A stretch of 9,475 nt of DNA from Alistipes sp. (GTDB lineage: Bacteria > Bacteroidota > Bacteroidia > Bacteroidales > Rikenellaceae). The DNA lies in the NCBI GenBank assembly GCA_017628595.1, contig JAGBYV010000222.1, positions 1-9,475 of the forward strand. The letters run 5' to 3'. Each line of letters opens with the position of its first letter. The first letter of the stretch is position 1. The notes beneath the pieces are model-generated. The model was not told the DNA's origin, made no database searches, and saw only the letters and a list, made by a program, of their open reading frames with translations. Positions 1 to 8,223 of the stretch are shown here, in pieces. The translations under genes were made by a program, and so were the position numbers.

Positions 1-932
1 AGAAGGAGAGCGTTCCGCAGGTCAACTCGTTTGAGAACCGCCAGGCAGTGGCCGTTACGCTGGCCGCTTCGTATGACGACTGGTGCATAGCGCAGCTTGC
101 CCGCAAGGCTGGTCGCGAGGAGGAGTACCGCTTCCATATGGAGCGCAGTTTCAACTATCGTCACCTCTTCAACAAGCAGACAGGCTTCTTCCACCCCAAG
201 GATGCCGAGGGTGAGTTTATCCAGCCCTTCGATTATATCTTCTCGGGTGGCACGGGCGCACGCGCCTACTACGATGAGAACAATGCGTGGACCTACATCT
301 GGGATGTGCATCACAATATAGCCGACCTTATCGCACTGTTTGGCTCTAAGGAGCGCTTCACAGCCAAGCTCGACGAGCTCTTCAAGCAGGGTCTTACCAC
401 CTCGAAGTGGCAGTATTACGCTAAGTTGCCCGACTCATCGGGTGGCGTAGGCCAGTTTGTGATGGGTAACGAGCCGAGCTTCCATATTCCCTACCTCTAC
501 TGCTATGCCGGCGAGCCGTGGAAGACGCAGAAGAGGGTGCGTATGCTTATGGAGTCGTGGTTCCGCAACGATCTGATGGGTATCTGTGGCGACGAGGATG
601 GTGGCGGTATGTCGGCCTTCTATGTCTTCTCGGCTATGGGTTTCTATCCCGTTACGGCTGGTATGCCCTATTATGTCATCGGCTCGCCGCTCTTCAACGA
701 AGTGGAGATAGCGCTGGATAATGGCAATGTGTTCCGTGTGGTTGCCGAGAACAACTCGAAGGAGAATAAATATATCCAGTCGGCAACGCTCAACGGCAAG
801 CCCTATACGAAGACCTACTTCTCGCACGAGGATATTCTCGCGGGAGGTGAATTGCGTCTGAAGATGGGTAACCGTCCCAACAAGGAGTGGGGTGTAGGCG
901 AGGATGATGTTCCGCCATCGGGAGGAAGATAA
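1..932 (+). CDS. GH92 family alpha-mannosidase, C-terminal part (5' truncated by window edge)
   Basis: The gene enters from the left edge; the reading frame starts at base 3 and gives 309 visible residues ending in TAA. Members of glycoside hydrolase family 92 are calcium-dependent exo-acting alpha-mannosidases (mostly alpha-1,2) that trim mannans and N-glycans outside the cytoplasm or in the periplasm. Seen here: the GNEPSFH-IPYLY block (visible residues 155 onward) and the GDEDGGGMSA-FYVFSAMGFYP block (Asp197 and Asp199 of the visible part). In characterised GH92 enzymes this second block carries the paired aspartates proposed to act as general base and the MSAW/F-Y-VFSA-GFYP hallmark. The C-terminus closes with the usual beta-rich tail (YYVIGSPLF-EVEI). 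The N-terminal domain, signal peptide and catalytic acid lie outside the window, so linkage and localisation cannot be read. A threonine aldolase gene follows 24 bases downstream, suggesting cotranscription. The family call is firm; exact substrate is unknown. Confidence 0.93.
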   Translation, partial: KESVPQVNSFENRQAVAVTLAASYDDWCIAQLARKAGREEEYRFHMERSFNYRHLFNKQTGFFHPKDAEGEFIQPFDYIFSGGTGARAYYDENNAWTYIWDVHHNIADLIALFGSKERFTAKLDELFKQGLTTSKWQYYAKLPDSSGGVGQFVMGNEPSFHIPYLYCYAGEPWKTQKRVRMLMESWFRNDLMGICGDEDGGGMSAFYVFSAMGFYPVTAGMPYYVIGSPLFNEVEIALDNGNVFRVVAENNSKENKYIQSATLNGKPYTKTYFSHEDILAGGELRLKMGNRPNKEWGVGEDDVPPSGGR

Positions 933-956
933 ATGTAAACATAAAAATAAAAGGCT

Positions 957-1982
957 ATGCAACACTTTGATTGCGACTATATGGAGGGTGCGCACCCCCT
1001 GATTTTGGAGGCGCTTGTGCGTACCAATATGGAGAAGAGCGTCGGCTACGGCGTTGATGAGTATTGTGCTTCGGCGCGCCGCAAGATTCTCGCGGCGTGT
1101 GGTCTGGAGGATGGCGAGGTGCACTTGCTGGTGGGAGGCACGCAGACCAATGCAACGGTCATCAAGGGACTGCTGCGACCCTACGAGGGTGTTATTGCCG
1201 CCACTACGGGCCACGTGGCTCTGCACGAGGCGGGAGCTATCGAGGCTTCGGGACACAAGGTGCTCACCATTCCCGGCTGCGATGGCAAGCTCACGGCTGA
1301 GGCTATCGACAACTACATTACCGCCTTCCGTGCCGATGAGGCGTGGGATCATATGGTGTGGCCCGGCATGGTCTATATCTCGCAGCCTACCGAGTATGGC
1401 ACATTGTATTCGCTCGCGGAGCTGGAGGCCATATCGGCCGTGTGTCGCAAGTGGGAGATGCCCCTCTTTGTCGATGGCGCACGCTTGGGCTATGCTTTGG
1501 CATCGCCCGCAACGGATGTAACGCTCAAGGATCTGGCACGCCTTGCGGATGTATTCTATATAGGTGGCACCAAGTGCGGTGCTATGTTTGGCGAGGCGGT
1601 GGTTATCCCCCGCAAGGGATTGATTCCCCACTTCTTCACCACCATCAAGCAGCAGGGCGCTCTGCTGGCCAAGGGTCGTATGCTGGGTATTCAGTTCGAC
1701 GTGTTGTTTACCGACAACCTCTATATCGATATTGCCCGCCACGCCGTGGAGCTGGCTACGCGTCTTCGTGAGGCGTTCCGCGATAAGGGTTATGAGATCT
1801 TCGCCGAGGCACCCACCAATCAGGTCTTTGTGGCTCTCTCGGCCGAGCAGGAGGCTCACCTGCGCACCCTTACCACCTTCTCGGAGTGGGAGCGCACGGC
1901 AGATGGCCGTCTGGTGGTTCGTCTTGCTACTTCGTGGGCTACCCGCACCGAGGATGTTGAGGAGCTTATCAATGCTCTATAA
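957..1982 (+). CDS. ltaE: Low-specificity L-threonine aldolase (PLP-dependent)
   Basis: The 341-residue product is a fold-type I PLP enzyme of the threonine aldolase / beta-eliminating lyase family. It is expected to split L-threonine and L-allo-threonine into glycine and acetaldehyde in the cytoplasm, linking threonine to glycine and one-carbon pools. Visible signatures: GGTQTN (residues 60-65), the phosphate-binding loop; His86 in TGH-ALHEAGA, which in the family stacks on the cofactor ring; FVDGARLGYAL with Asp173, which pairs with the pyridine nitrogen; and YIGGTKCG with Lys206, the Schiff-base lysine. Length matches the family (about 330-350). The chosen ATG is the first in frame after the preceding stop; the leader is A/T-rich (AAATAAAAGG), with only a weak purine stretch. 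It begins 24 bases after the GH92 stop with no visible promoter between, so it is probably cotranscribed. The family is sure; substrate stereospecificity (L-allo versus low-specificity) is not readable from sequence. Confidence 0.93.
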   Translation: MQHFDCDYMEGAHPLILEALVRTNMEKSVGYGVDEYCASARRKILAACGLEDGEVHLLVGGTQTNATVIKGLLRPYEGVIAATTGHVALHEAGAIEASGHKVLTIPGCDGKLTAEAIDNYITAFRADEAWDHMVWPGMVYISQPTEYGTLYSLAELEAISAVCRKWEMPLFVDGARLGYALASPATDVTLKDLARLADVFYIGGTKCGAMFGEAVVIPRKGLIPHFFTTIKQQGALLAKGRMLGIQFDVLFTDNLYIDIARHAVELATRLREAFRDKGYEIFAEAPTNQVFVALSAEQEAHLRTLTTFSEWERTADGRLVVRLATSWATRTEDVEELINAL

Positions 1983-2104
1983 GGAATTGCCTAACAAGGT
2001 GATTTCTGCGTTACGCTCACCCTCAAAATCCTCATTTACGCCTCAGTAAACTGCGGTTTTTCGGGTTTCGCAAGCCTTGAAATCCCTCTTGTTATACAAT
2101 TCCT
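1982..2104. repeat. 123-base element with imperfect terminal inverted repeats (MITE/REP-like candidate)
   Basis: The ends are inverted copies of each other. AGGAATTG (1982-1989) pairs with CAATTCCT (2097-2104), TAACAAG (1992-1998) with CTTGTTA (2088-2094), and GATTTC (2001-2006) with GAAATC (2079-2084), separated by 2-3 base mismatches or bulges. That is 21 pairs over about 25 positions. The interior holds small palindromes (GCGTTACGC at 2008-2016; CAGT-AA-ACTG around 2044-2053) and no convincing coding frame. It begins on the last base of the threonine aldolase stop codon and ends 13 bases before the terminator. The build resembles short non-autonomous mobile or REP/BIME-type dispersed repeats, but only one copy lies in this window and no clear target-site duplication is visible, so mobility is inferred. 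It could instead be an RNA structural element in the 3' UTR. Confidence 0.55.
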
Positions 2105-2117
2105 GGGGGGGTAAATA

Positions 2118-2150
2118 AAAATCCGTCTAACAAAACGTTAGACGGATTTT
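2118..2150. terminator. Bidirectional intrinsic terminator between convergent genes
   Basis: A perfect 14-bp stem is present: AAAATCCGTCTAAC (2118-2131) against GTTAGACGGATTTT (2137-2150), with a 5-base loop. It is flanked by T-rich sequence on the + strand (to 2156) and by the complement of an A-rich run on the - strand. It sits 4 bases beyond the esterase stop codon on one side and 135 bases beyond the threonine aldolase stop on the other, so it can end transcription from both directions. Confidence 0.93.
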
Positions 2151-2154
2151 ATTT

Positions 2155-3039
2155 TTACTTCTTGCGGCTTTCGAGCCACTGCAACAGAGCCTGCTGCCAC
2201 TGTGCCTTGTAGGGCAGCGAGTCGCGGAAGCCCCAGCCGTGGCCTCCCGTGGGGTAGATGATTATCGAAGCCTCCTTGCCCAGCTCCTTGAGCTTGTTGT
2301 AGAAGAAGGTGCTGTTCTGCGACGGTACGGTCTTATCATCATCCGAGAGAATCATCAGCGCAGGGGGCGCATCCTCACCCGCAACGTAGAGCGGACACCA
2401 CGCGCGTGAGAGCTCTTCGGTGCGATCCTCACCCAGCAGGTTGTTGTATGTTCCCTTGTGCGTGAACTGCTCATCCGAGGTGATTACGGGGTAGAACAAC
2501 ACCGCAAAGTCGGGGCGTATAGCCGCGCGAGGTGACTTGTCGCCATTGGCCTTCAGTACACCCACGGCAGTCGATGCCGCCAGATGGCCACCAGCCGAGA
2601 AGCCCATAATGCCGAGCTGCGTGATGGGTGTCTTGGCCTTGTACTCCTCACGCATATATCGCAACGCCTCGGCAGCATCCTCCATCGGCACCTCAGGTAC
2701 GTGGTTGGGCATACGGTACTTGAGCACCGCCGCCGTCACTCCATTCTCCGCCAGCCACTTGCCATAGTCCAAGCCCTCGTGACCCATCGACGCGAGGAAG
2801 TAGCCACCACCCGGGCAGATAACCACCGCCTGACCCGTAGCCACCTTCTTCTTCGCCTCGAAGATGTAGAGCACCGCCTCGGTGGTATTCGAATAGCGCA
2901 CCTCGCCCTCGTCCTTCTCGGGACCAGTGAGGTTGCTTGAGTGGGGAGCTGTGGTGTTGTCCCACAACTTAACCACCTTCTGTGCCTGTGCGCTGAGTGT
3001 CATAAGCGTTAAGAGCATAATGGTTAGGAGTTGTTTCAT
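2155..3039 (-). CDS. Secreted alpha/beta-hydrolase, acetyl-esterase (Aes/BD-FAE) type
   Basis: The 294-residue protein starts with a Sec signal peptide: Lys2, a Leu/Met-rich core and an AQA-Q cleavage site near residue 19. There is no lipobox cysteine, so a soluble periplasmic or exported enzyme is expected. The catalytic apparatus of an alpha/beta-hydrolase is visible: CPGGGY (75-80) as the oxyanion loop, GFSAGG with nucleophile Ser148, the acid most likely Asp235 in SDDDKTVP, and His267 in GGHGWG. Family members remove acetyl or other acyl groups from polysaccharides or small esters; the actual substrate cannot be read. Its ATG overlaps the leuS stop by one base (TAATG on the coding strand). 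No separate promoter is seen, so it is probably translated by coupling from the leuS transcript. It ends directly at the bidirectional terminator. The fold and triad are sure; carbohydrate esterase is a reasonable inference from the Bacteroidota setting. Confidence 0.87.
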   Translation of the reverse strand: MKQLLTIMLLTLMTLSAQAQKVVKLWDNTTAPHSSNLTGPEKDEGEVRYSNTTEAVLYIFEAKKKVATGQAVVICPGGGYFLASMGHEGLDYGKWLAENGVTAAVLKYRMPNHVPEVPMEDAAEALRYMREEYKAKTPITQLGIMGFSAGGHLAASTAVGVLKANGDKSPRAAIRPDFAVLFYPVITSDEQFTHKGTYNNLLGEDRTEELSRAWCPLYVAGEDAPPALMILSDDDKTVPSQNSTFFYNKLKELGKEASIIIYPTGGHGWGFRDSLPYKAQWQQALLQWLESRKK

Positions 3040-5792
3040 TACATTACGATATTAATAATTTTACCCTTTACTACGATAATCTTCTTGGGAGCCTTGCCCT
3101 CAAGCCACTTCTGCGCGCCCTCGGTGGTGACGATGTCGGCCTGAATATCGGCGGGGTTCATATCCAGAGCGTAGGTCTGCTTGAAGCGCAGCTTGCCATT
3201 CACCATCACGGGATACTCGAACGAGCTCTCAATGAGGTGCTTCTCGTCGAATGTGGGGTATGAGGCGTCGAAGATTGACTCTGCGTGACCCATAGCCTCC
3301 CACAACTCCTCGGCGATGTGGGGTGCGAAGGGGGCGATCAGCACTGCCAGCGGCTCCAATACCTCACGCTTGTGGCAAGCGCCGAGCTCGTTGAGACAGA
3401 TCATGAAGGCCGAAATAGAGGTATTGAACGAGAAGTTCTCGATATCCTCGCGAATCTTCTTGATGGTCTTGTGCAGGGTCTTCAGCTCGGCAGGTGTAGC
3501 AGCCTCGTCGGTCAGAGCGAACTCGCCATCCTTGCCGAAGTACAGACGCCAGAACTTACGCAGGAACTTGTGCACACCATCGATACCATTGGTATCCCAG
3601 GGCTTCGACTGCTCCAGCGGGCCGAGGAACATCTCGTACATACGCAGTGTGTCGGCACCGTAGTTCTCCACGATATTGTCGGGGTTCACGACGTTGAACA
3701 TCGACTTCGACATCTTCTCGATAGCCCAGCCGCATACATACTTGCCATCCTCGAGGATGAACTCTGCATCGCGGAACTCGGGACGCCAGGCGCGGAAGGC
3801 CTCCAGATCGAGCTGGTCGTTCCTGACGATATTTACATCGACGTGAATCTCCTGTGTCTCGTAACCACTCTTCAAACCGAGTGATACGAACTTATTTGTT
3901 CCCACAACGCGATAAACGAAGTTCGAGCGACCCTGAATCATACCCTGGTTCACGAGCTTCTTGAAGGGCTCCTGCTCGCACACATAACCCAGATCGTAGA
4001 GGAACATATTCCAGAAACGAGAATACATCAGGTGACCCGTAGCGTGCTCAATACCGCCGATATAGAGATCCACATTGCGCCAGTAGTCGTTGGCCTCCTT
4101 CGATACGAGTGCCTCCGTGTTGCGGGGATCCATATATCGCAGGTAGTATGCCGATGAGCCGGCAAAGCCAGGCATTGTCGAGAGCTCCAGCTGATGACCC
4201 TCATAAGCCCAGTCGGCTACGCGTGCCAGGGGTGGCTCGCCCTGCTCGGTGGGACCGAAGTTTTCGATGGGGGGAAGCTCCAGCGGCAATTTATCCTCGG
4301 GCAGAGGATATGCTGTCTCGCCCTTGTAATATACGGGGAAGGGCTCGCCCCAGTAACGCTGACGTGAGAAGATAGCATCACGCAGACGGTAGTTGATAAG
4401 CATCTTACCCAGGCCGCGGCGCTCCACCTCCTCGAACATTGCGGGGATAGCCTCCTTAACATCCTTGCCGGTGAGGAAGTCCGAGTTGATCATCTTACCC
4501 TCCTTGGCATCGTACGACTCCACCTCGATGTTGCCGCCCTCAACCACGGGCACGATATCCAGACCGAAGTGACGCGCAAAGGCGTAGTCGCGCGAGTCGT
4601 GTGCGGGAACGGCCATGATGGCACCTGTTCCGTAGCCTGCCAGTACATAATCCGAAATATAGATGGGTATAGCCTTGCCGGTGAAGGGGTTGATGGCGTA
4701 AGAGCCTGTTGCCACACCGCTCACACGGCGTGTCTCGGCAATACGTTCACGCTCCGAGCGCTTCTTGGTCTGTGCGATATAATCCTCAACGGCAGCGCGG
4801 TTCTCCTCTGTTGTGAGCTCCTCAACCCACTCGTGCTCGGGGGCGATAACCATAAATGTTACGCCGAAGATAGTATCGGGACGTGTGGTGAAGATCTCCA
4901 GCTTGCGCTCCGAGTCCTTCACGTCGAAGAATACCTGTGCACCTACCGAGCGACCGATCCAGTTGCGCTGAATCTCCTTGAGCGAATCGCTCCACTCGAG
5001 TGAATCCAGACCATCGAGCATACGCTGTGCATAAGCCGTTACGCGCAGTGACCACTGCTTCATACGCTTCTGCTCAACGGGGAAGCCGCCACGAACCGAG
5101 AGACCATCCTTCACCTCGTCGTTGGCAAGTACGGTGCCCAGCTGAGGACACCAGTTCACCATCGTGTCGGCACGGAATGCCAGACGGTAGTTCTGCAATA
5201 CCTGCTCACGCTTTGCCTCATCCCATGCGTTCCACTCCTCAGCCGTAAAGCTCATAGGTGTGGTGCAGGCAGCGTCGAGACCCTCGCTACCCTTTGTTGC
5301 GAACATCTCAACGAGCTCCTTGATGGGGCGTGCCTTCTGGCACACGTTGCAGTAGTAGTGGTCGTACATCTTCAGGAATGCCCACTGCGTCCACTTGTAG
5401 TACTCGGGCTCACAGGTGCGTACCTCACGATCCCAGTCGTAGCAGAAACCGATCTTGTCCATCTGCTCGCGGTAGCGGTTGATGTTCTGCTCGGTAGTTA
5501 CGGCGGGGTGCTGACCTGTCTGGATAGCATACTGCTCGGCCGGCAGACCAAAGGCATCGTAACCCATCGGGTGCAGTACGTTGAAACCACACAGACGCTT
5601 GTAGCGTGAGTAGATGTCCGATGCGATGTAACCCAGCGGGTGACCTACGTGAAGGCCTGCTCCCGAGGGGTAGGGGAACATATCCAGAACATAGAACTTG
5701 GGGCGTGAGGGGTCAACCTCTACGCGATAGGTTTTGCGATCCTGCCAAAGTTTTTGCCACTTGGTTTCGATCTCTTTGAAATTGTACTCCAT
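3039..5792 (-). CDS. leuS: Leucyl-tRNA synthetase
   Basis: The 917-residue class I synthetase charges tRNA-Leu in the cytoplasm. Landmarks in order: the HIGH-type motif HVGHP at 48-52; a CP1 editing domain with the threonine-rich TTRPDT (302-307) and AVPAHDSRD, whose Asp399 matches the universal editing aspartate that binds the misacylated amino group; [12 protein letters not shown] (475-486); a leucine-specific insertion at roughly 622-690; KMSKS at 693-697; then the anticodon-binding helical domain and a small C-terminal domain ending in KGKIINIVM. It is longer than the E. coli enzyme (860) because of an insert near 148-205. In that region the usual ZN1 cysteine pairs are mostly gone: only C148-x2-C151 and scattered cysteines remain, and the place of the second pair reads SVRGGFPVE. 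From memory this matches Bacteroidota LeuRS and is not a defect. The start is the ATG followed by [12 protein letters not shown], the normal family N-terminus. It heads a two-gene unit with the esterase. Confidence 0.98.
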   Translation of the reverse strand: MEYNFKEIETKWQKLWQDRKTYRVEVDPSRPKFYVLDMFPYPSGAGLHVGHPLGYIASDIYSRYKRLCGFNVLHPMGYDAFGLPAEQYAIQTGQHPAVTTEQNINRYREQMDKIGFCYDWDREVRTCEPEYYKWTQWAFLKMYDHYYCNVCQKARPIKELVEMFATKGSEGLDAACTTPMSFTAEEWNAWDEAKREQVLQNYRLAFRADTMVNWCPQLGTVLANDEVKDGLSVRGGFPVEQKRMKQWSLRVTAYAQRMLDGLDSLEWSDSLKEIQRNWIGRSVGAQVFFDVKDSERKLEIFTTRPDTIFGVTFMVIAPEHEWVEELTTEENRAAVEDYIAQTKKRSERERIAETRRVSGVATGSYAINPFTGKAIPIYISDYVLAGYGTGAIMAVPAHDSRDYAFARHFGLDIVPVVEGGNIEVESYDAKEGKMINSDFLTGKDVKEAIPAMFEEVERRGLGKMLINYRLRDAIFSRQRYWGEPFPVYYKGETAYPLPEDKLPLELPPIENFGPTEQGEPPLARVADWAYEGHQLELSTMPGFAGSSAYYLRYMDPRNTEALVSKEANDYWRNVDLYIGGIEHATGHLMYSRFWNMFLYDLGYVCEQEPFKKLVNQGMIQGRSNFVYRVVGTNKFVSLGLKSGYETQEIHVDVNIVRNDQLDLEAFRAWRPEFRDAEFILEDGKYVCGWAIEKMSKSMFNVVNPDNIVENYGADTLRMYEMFLGPLEQSKPWDTNGIDGVHKFLRKFWRLYFGKDGEFALTDEAATPAELKTLHKTIKKIREDIENFSFNTSISAFMICLNELGACHKREVLEPLAVLIAPFAPHIAEELWEAMGHAESIFDASYPTFDEKHLIESSFEYPVMVNGKLRFKQTYALDMNPADIQADIVTTEGAQKWLEGKAPKKIIVVKGKIINIVM

Positions 5793-5834
5793 GCTGTTTT
5801 ATTTTTTTGTTTCTTCTTTTTTCTCGGGATTTTC

Positions 5835-5854
5835 GTGTGCGCGCGGTGTGCGCA
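5835..5854 (-). promoter_or_regulatory. GC-rich direct repeat / small hairpin in the leuS leader
   Basis: In an otherwise A/T-rich leader there is a GC-rich patch with two direct copies of GTGTGCGC (+ strand 5835-5842 and 5846-5853), 11 bases apart. TGCGC (5838-5842) can also pair with GCGCA (5850-5854) around a 7-base loop. It lies between the predicted -7 box and the leuS start, so it would be in the 5' UTR. An 11-base repeat period would suit a dimeric binding protein, or the patch may simply be a leader hairpin. No known regulator is recognised. Confidence 0.3.
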
Positions 5855-5868
5855 GACGTATCAACTCA

Positions 5869-5876
5869 CAAAGATA
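5869..5876 (-). promoter_or_regulatory. Predicted leuS -7 promoter box (TATCTTTG)
   Basis: Read on the - strand this is TATCTTTG, an exact match to the Bacteroidota housekeeping -7 consensus TAnnTTTG, preceded by an A/T-rich TTTTTTTTA run. The -33 TTTG element is not convincing: at 20-base spacing the sequence is AATG. Transcription would start about 70 bases upstream of the leuS ATG. The same octamer occurs upstream of sppA and prfA. Confidence 0.6.
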
Positions 5877-5927
5877 TAAAAAAAATGGTGAAATAGCATT
5901 ATCTTCGGCTGTGGAATATAAAGAGTA

Positions 5928-5955
5928 AAGGGCACAACCTCACGGCTGTACCCTT
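5928..5955 (-). terminator. Intrinsic terminator-like hairpin downstream of sppA
   Basis: On the - strand AAGGGTACAGCC pairs with GGTTGTGCCCTT across a GTGA (GNRA-type) tetraloop, giving 12 pairs including two G-U wobbles. It starts 34 bases after the sppA stop and is followed on the - strand by a moderately U-rich tract (TACTCTTTATATT). This fits an sppA terminator and separates sppA from the leuS promoter region. The U-tract is imperfect, so termination strength is uncertain. Confidence 0.7.
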
Positions 5956-5989
5956 CATCAATGCCCATTTATCCTTATAAAATGCCTGC

Positions 5990-7930
5990 TTAGAATCGGA
6001 ATATGTAGGGGCAGAGCGTATAGATACCCTCCTTGCCTACCATCTGCTCCAAGTGGCGGTACTCATTGTAAAGTTCACCAAGTTCCGTGCGCGAGGTCAT
6101 TGCCTGACGCACCTTAACGTTCAGCGAGTTGAAGATAGCCATCAGGCCATCCATCTCCTCCTCAACCTCAACGATCTGATAGTTGTCGCCCAGCTCCGCC
6201 TTGTCGATGGCGATGGCGATAGCAGCCATAAGACCTCCGCAGGTATCCACCAGACCGATCTGCTGTGCCTGCTCGCCGCTCCATACTCGACCTTCGGCGA
6301 TCTCCAGCACGCGCTCGATTGTAAGGTTGCGACCCTCGGCCACGAGTGAGGTGAAACGCTCATATACTCTGTCAACGCCCTGCATCATAGCACGATGCTG
6401 TGTGGGTGAGAGGGCCGAGAAGCCATTGCCCATGCCTGAGTTGGCATTGGTCTTGACGCCGTCAACGCTCACTCCCAGCTTGTTCTCCAGGGCCTTGCCG
6501 AAGCTCGGAATCATGCCGAATACACCGATCGAGCCTGTGAGTGTCGAGCGGTCGGCCACGATGGCGTCGGCGGGAGCCGAAATGTAGTAACCACCCGATG
6601 CCGCCATCTCGCCCATTGATACGATTACGGGCTTCTTCGCCTTGAGGTTCTCCATCTCGCGCCAGATGATATCCGATGCCAAGGCGCTGCCTCCGGGTGA
6701 GTTAACACGCAGAACAACCGACTGTATGTCGTCATCCTCTGCCACCTCGCGCAGAGTCTTTGAGAGCGAATATCCGTAGATGTTGTCATCCGAACCCTCG
6801 CCATCCATCACCTCGCCGTTGGCATATACGATAGCCACCTTGGGTGCTGCAGCACGCTTGGGGTCGGTCACCAGGGATGATGCGTAGTCGCCCAGCGAGA
6901 TGTACTCTGCATCCTCGATGCCGTACTCCTCCTCGAAGAGCTCCTCCATCTGGTCGGCGTACTTCACGCCATCGATGAACTTGTGCTCCAGCGCGTGTTG
7001 CGGAAGAACTATAGCAAGCTCGTCGGCCAGACGATTCAACTCCTCCTTGTCGATGCCTCGTGACGACGATACGGCATCAAGCACAACCTCCCACATTCCG
7101 TTGGCCAGCTCCTGCATCTGCTCGCGGTTGGCGTCCGACATCTTTGTGAGGAAGTAGGGCTCAACGGCACTCTTATATTTACATGCCGTGGGACGCAGGA
7201 TGTCAACATCAACGCCCAGCTTGTCGATCAGACCCTTGAAGAAGATGGTGTTCATCTGCAGACCCGACCAGTCGAACGAGCCCTCGGGCTGCATGTAGAT
7301 CTTGTCGGCTACCGATGCCAGGTAGTATCCGCCCTGCGAATATGTGTCGTTGTAGGCTACCACCCACTTGCCGCTCTTCTTGAAGTTGATAATTGCAGCG
7401 CGAAGCTCCTCCAGTAGGGTGAGGCTCACCGTGCCAGCGCCTGTGTAGTTGATGTAGATACCCTCGATGCGCTCGTCGCTTGCGGCACTCTCCAGTGCGC
7501 GCAGAGCGTCATAGATGGTGAGCGACGATGTTGACGACATGGTCACAAAGTCGAAACTGCCCATCGGATTCTTCGAGGGGGCATCCACCAGACTCTGCTC
7601 TAAATTAATATGCAGGATAGCCTTCTCGGGAATACTCTTCACCTCGGGAGCGAACATAGCCGAGAGTCCCGAGAAAAACAGAAGCGACAGAACGGTCACC
7701 ACCACACTGCCAGCCACAAATGCCAGGAGTGCCGCAACGAATGCCTGTCCAAACGATAATCCCTTTACGTGCAGCACCTTGCGCTTCTTCTTTGCGCTCT
7801 GCTCGGCTGCTTGCGCTGCGCTCTGCTGGGTGGGGTTTTCCACCGTCTGCGGAGCCTGCTGCTCGGGGCTGGGTGTAGGTTGCATATTTACATTTTCTGC
7901 ACCCTCTTGTTGTATTTTGTTCTCCTCCAT
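5990..7930 (-). CDS. sppA: Signal peptide peptidase SppA, long (67K-type) tandem-domain form
   Basis: The 646-residue serine protease of the S49 family cleaves remnant signal peptides and other membrane-associated peptides at the periplasmic face of the inner membrane. The N-terminus is a Gln/Pro/Glu-rich, low-complexity cytoplasmic stretch (1-46), then a KKKRK positive patch (47-51) and one transmembrane segment (about 61-93), giving an N-in topology. Two homologous protease-fold repeats follow: QGGYYLAS (199-206) in the first mirrors SGGYYIS (445-451) in the second. By analogy with E. coli Lys209/Ser409, the general base is Lys253 in YKSAVEP and the nucleophile is Ser445 in [17 protein letters not shown] (464-472) is also present. 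Length is close to the family's long form (about 600-620) plus the extended N-terminus. It appears monocistronic: its own -7 box lies upstream and a hairpin downstream. The short segment before Lys253 ([13 protein letters not shown]) seems about two residues longer than the E. coli enzyme as I recall it. Confidence 0.96.
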   Translation of the reverse strand: MEENKIQQEGAENVNMQPTPSPEQQAPQTVENPTQQSAAQAAEQSAKKKRKVLHVKGLSFGQAFVAALLAFVAGSVVVTVLSLLFFSGLSAMFAPEVKSIPEKAILHINLEQSLVDAPSKNPMGSFDFVTMSSTSSLTIYDALRALESAASDERIEGIYINYTGAGTVSLTLLEELRAAIINFKKSGKWVVAYNDTYSQGGYYLASVADKIYMQPEGSFDWSGLQMNTIFFKGLIDKLGVDVDILRPTACKYKSAVEPYFLTKMSDANREQMQELANGMWEVVLDAVSSSRGIDKEELNRLADELAIVLPQHALEHKFIDGVKYADQMEELFEEEYGIEDAEYISLGDYASSLVTDPKRAAAPKVAIVYANGEVMDGEGSDDNIYGYSLSKTLREVAEDDDIQSVVLRVNSPGGSALASDIIWREMENLKAKKPVIVSMGEMAASGGYYISAPADAIVADRSTLTGSIGVFGMIPSFGKALENKLGVSVDGVKTNANSGMGNGFSALSPTQHRAMMQGVDRVYERFTSLVAEGRNLTIERVLEIAEGRVWSGEQAQQIGLVDTCGGLMAAIAIAIDKAELGDNYQIVEVEEEMDGLMAIFNSLNVKVRQAMTSRTELGELYNEYRHLEQMVGKEGIYTLCPYIFRF

Positions 7931-8009
7931 GATATACTCTTTTTTGCTTTTTTCTGGTAATTATTTTGCTGCTGGGTTAAATATTATTTTGTTCTCTTTT
8001 AATTTTTAG

Positions 8010-8017
8010 CAAAGATA
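8010..8017 (-). promoter_or_regulatory. Predicted sppA -7 promoter box (TATCTTTG)
   Basis: The - strand reads TATCTTTG, matching TAnnTTTG, after a T-rich stretch. No TTTG is found at the 19-21 base spacing expected for the -33 element. The resulting leader would be about 75 bases, A/T-rich and without a Shine-Dalgarno sequence. It lies in the divergent region shared with prfA. Confidence 0.55.
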
Positions 8018-8195
8018 GATAAAAAAATTTACATTTTGATGGCCGCAGAATAAATATGTGTATATTTATGCGTAAGTTGAATGCATCCATGAAAAAGTAT
8101 AACGAAATGGGGATAAGTCATCGCGAACGGCCACTTTTTTCTGCCTGCTGTATGCAAAAAAACGTGATGGCGCTGCAGGTTCCGACTATTTTTTA
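8018..8195. other. Divergent intergenic stretch between the sppA and prfA promoters
   Basis: This stretch separates the two predicted -7 boxes. Open frames cross it on both strands (an in-frame 5' extension of prfA from 8056, and a 62-codon frame on the - strand at 8029-8217). Neither looks like protein: compositions are irregular, no domain is recognisable, and the + frame runs through the predicted prfA promoter. I see no tRNA, strong hairpin or repeat here. Confidence 0.5.
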
Positions 8196-8203
8196 TATCT
8201 TTG
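8196..8203 (+). promoter_or_regulatory. Predicted prfA -7 promoter box (TATCTTTG)
   Basis: TATCTTTG matches TAnnTTTG and shares the 12-mer TTTATATCTTTG with the leuS promoter. The -33 position lacks TTTG. It places the transcript start near 8208-8212, giving a leader of about 12-16 bases before ATG 8224. That excludes the longer in-frame start at 8056. Confidence 0.6.
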
Positions 8204-8223
8204 CCAAAAATTTGCAAAACCCT

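Noticed and set aside
435..1859. A 474-codon open frame on the - strand across the GH92 and threonine aldolase genes
   Set aside because: It is antisense to two genes with clear conserved motifs, has no recognisable domain, and its Leu/His/Arg/Ile-rich composition is what GC-rich third positions produce when read backwards.
2584..2940. + strand frames within the esterase gene, and similar ones within leuS and sppA (for example 3285-3884, 7515-8009)
   Set aside because: They are frames opposite well-supported conserved genes, without independent features.
5793..5868. T-box or other amino-acid riboswitch in the leuS leader
   Set aside because: The leader is only about 70 bases, mostly A/T runs with one small GC patch; no T-box sequence or antiterminator fold is visible.
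8029..8217. 62-codon - strand frame in the sppA-prfA intergenic region
   Set aside because: No domain, signal peptide or ribosome-binding context, and it overlaps both predicted promoters' surroundings.
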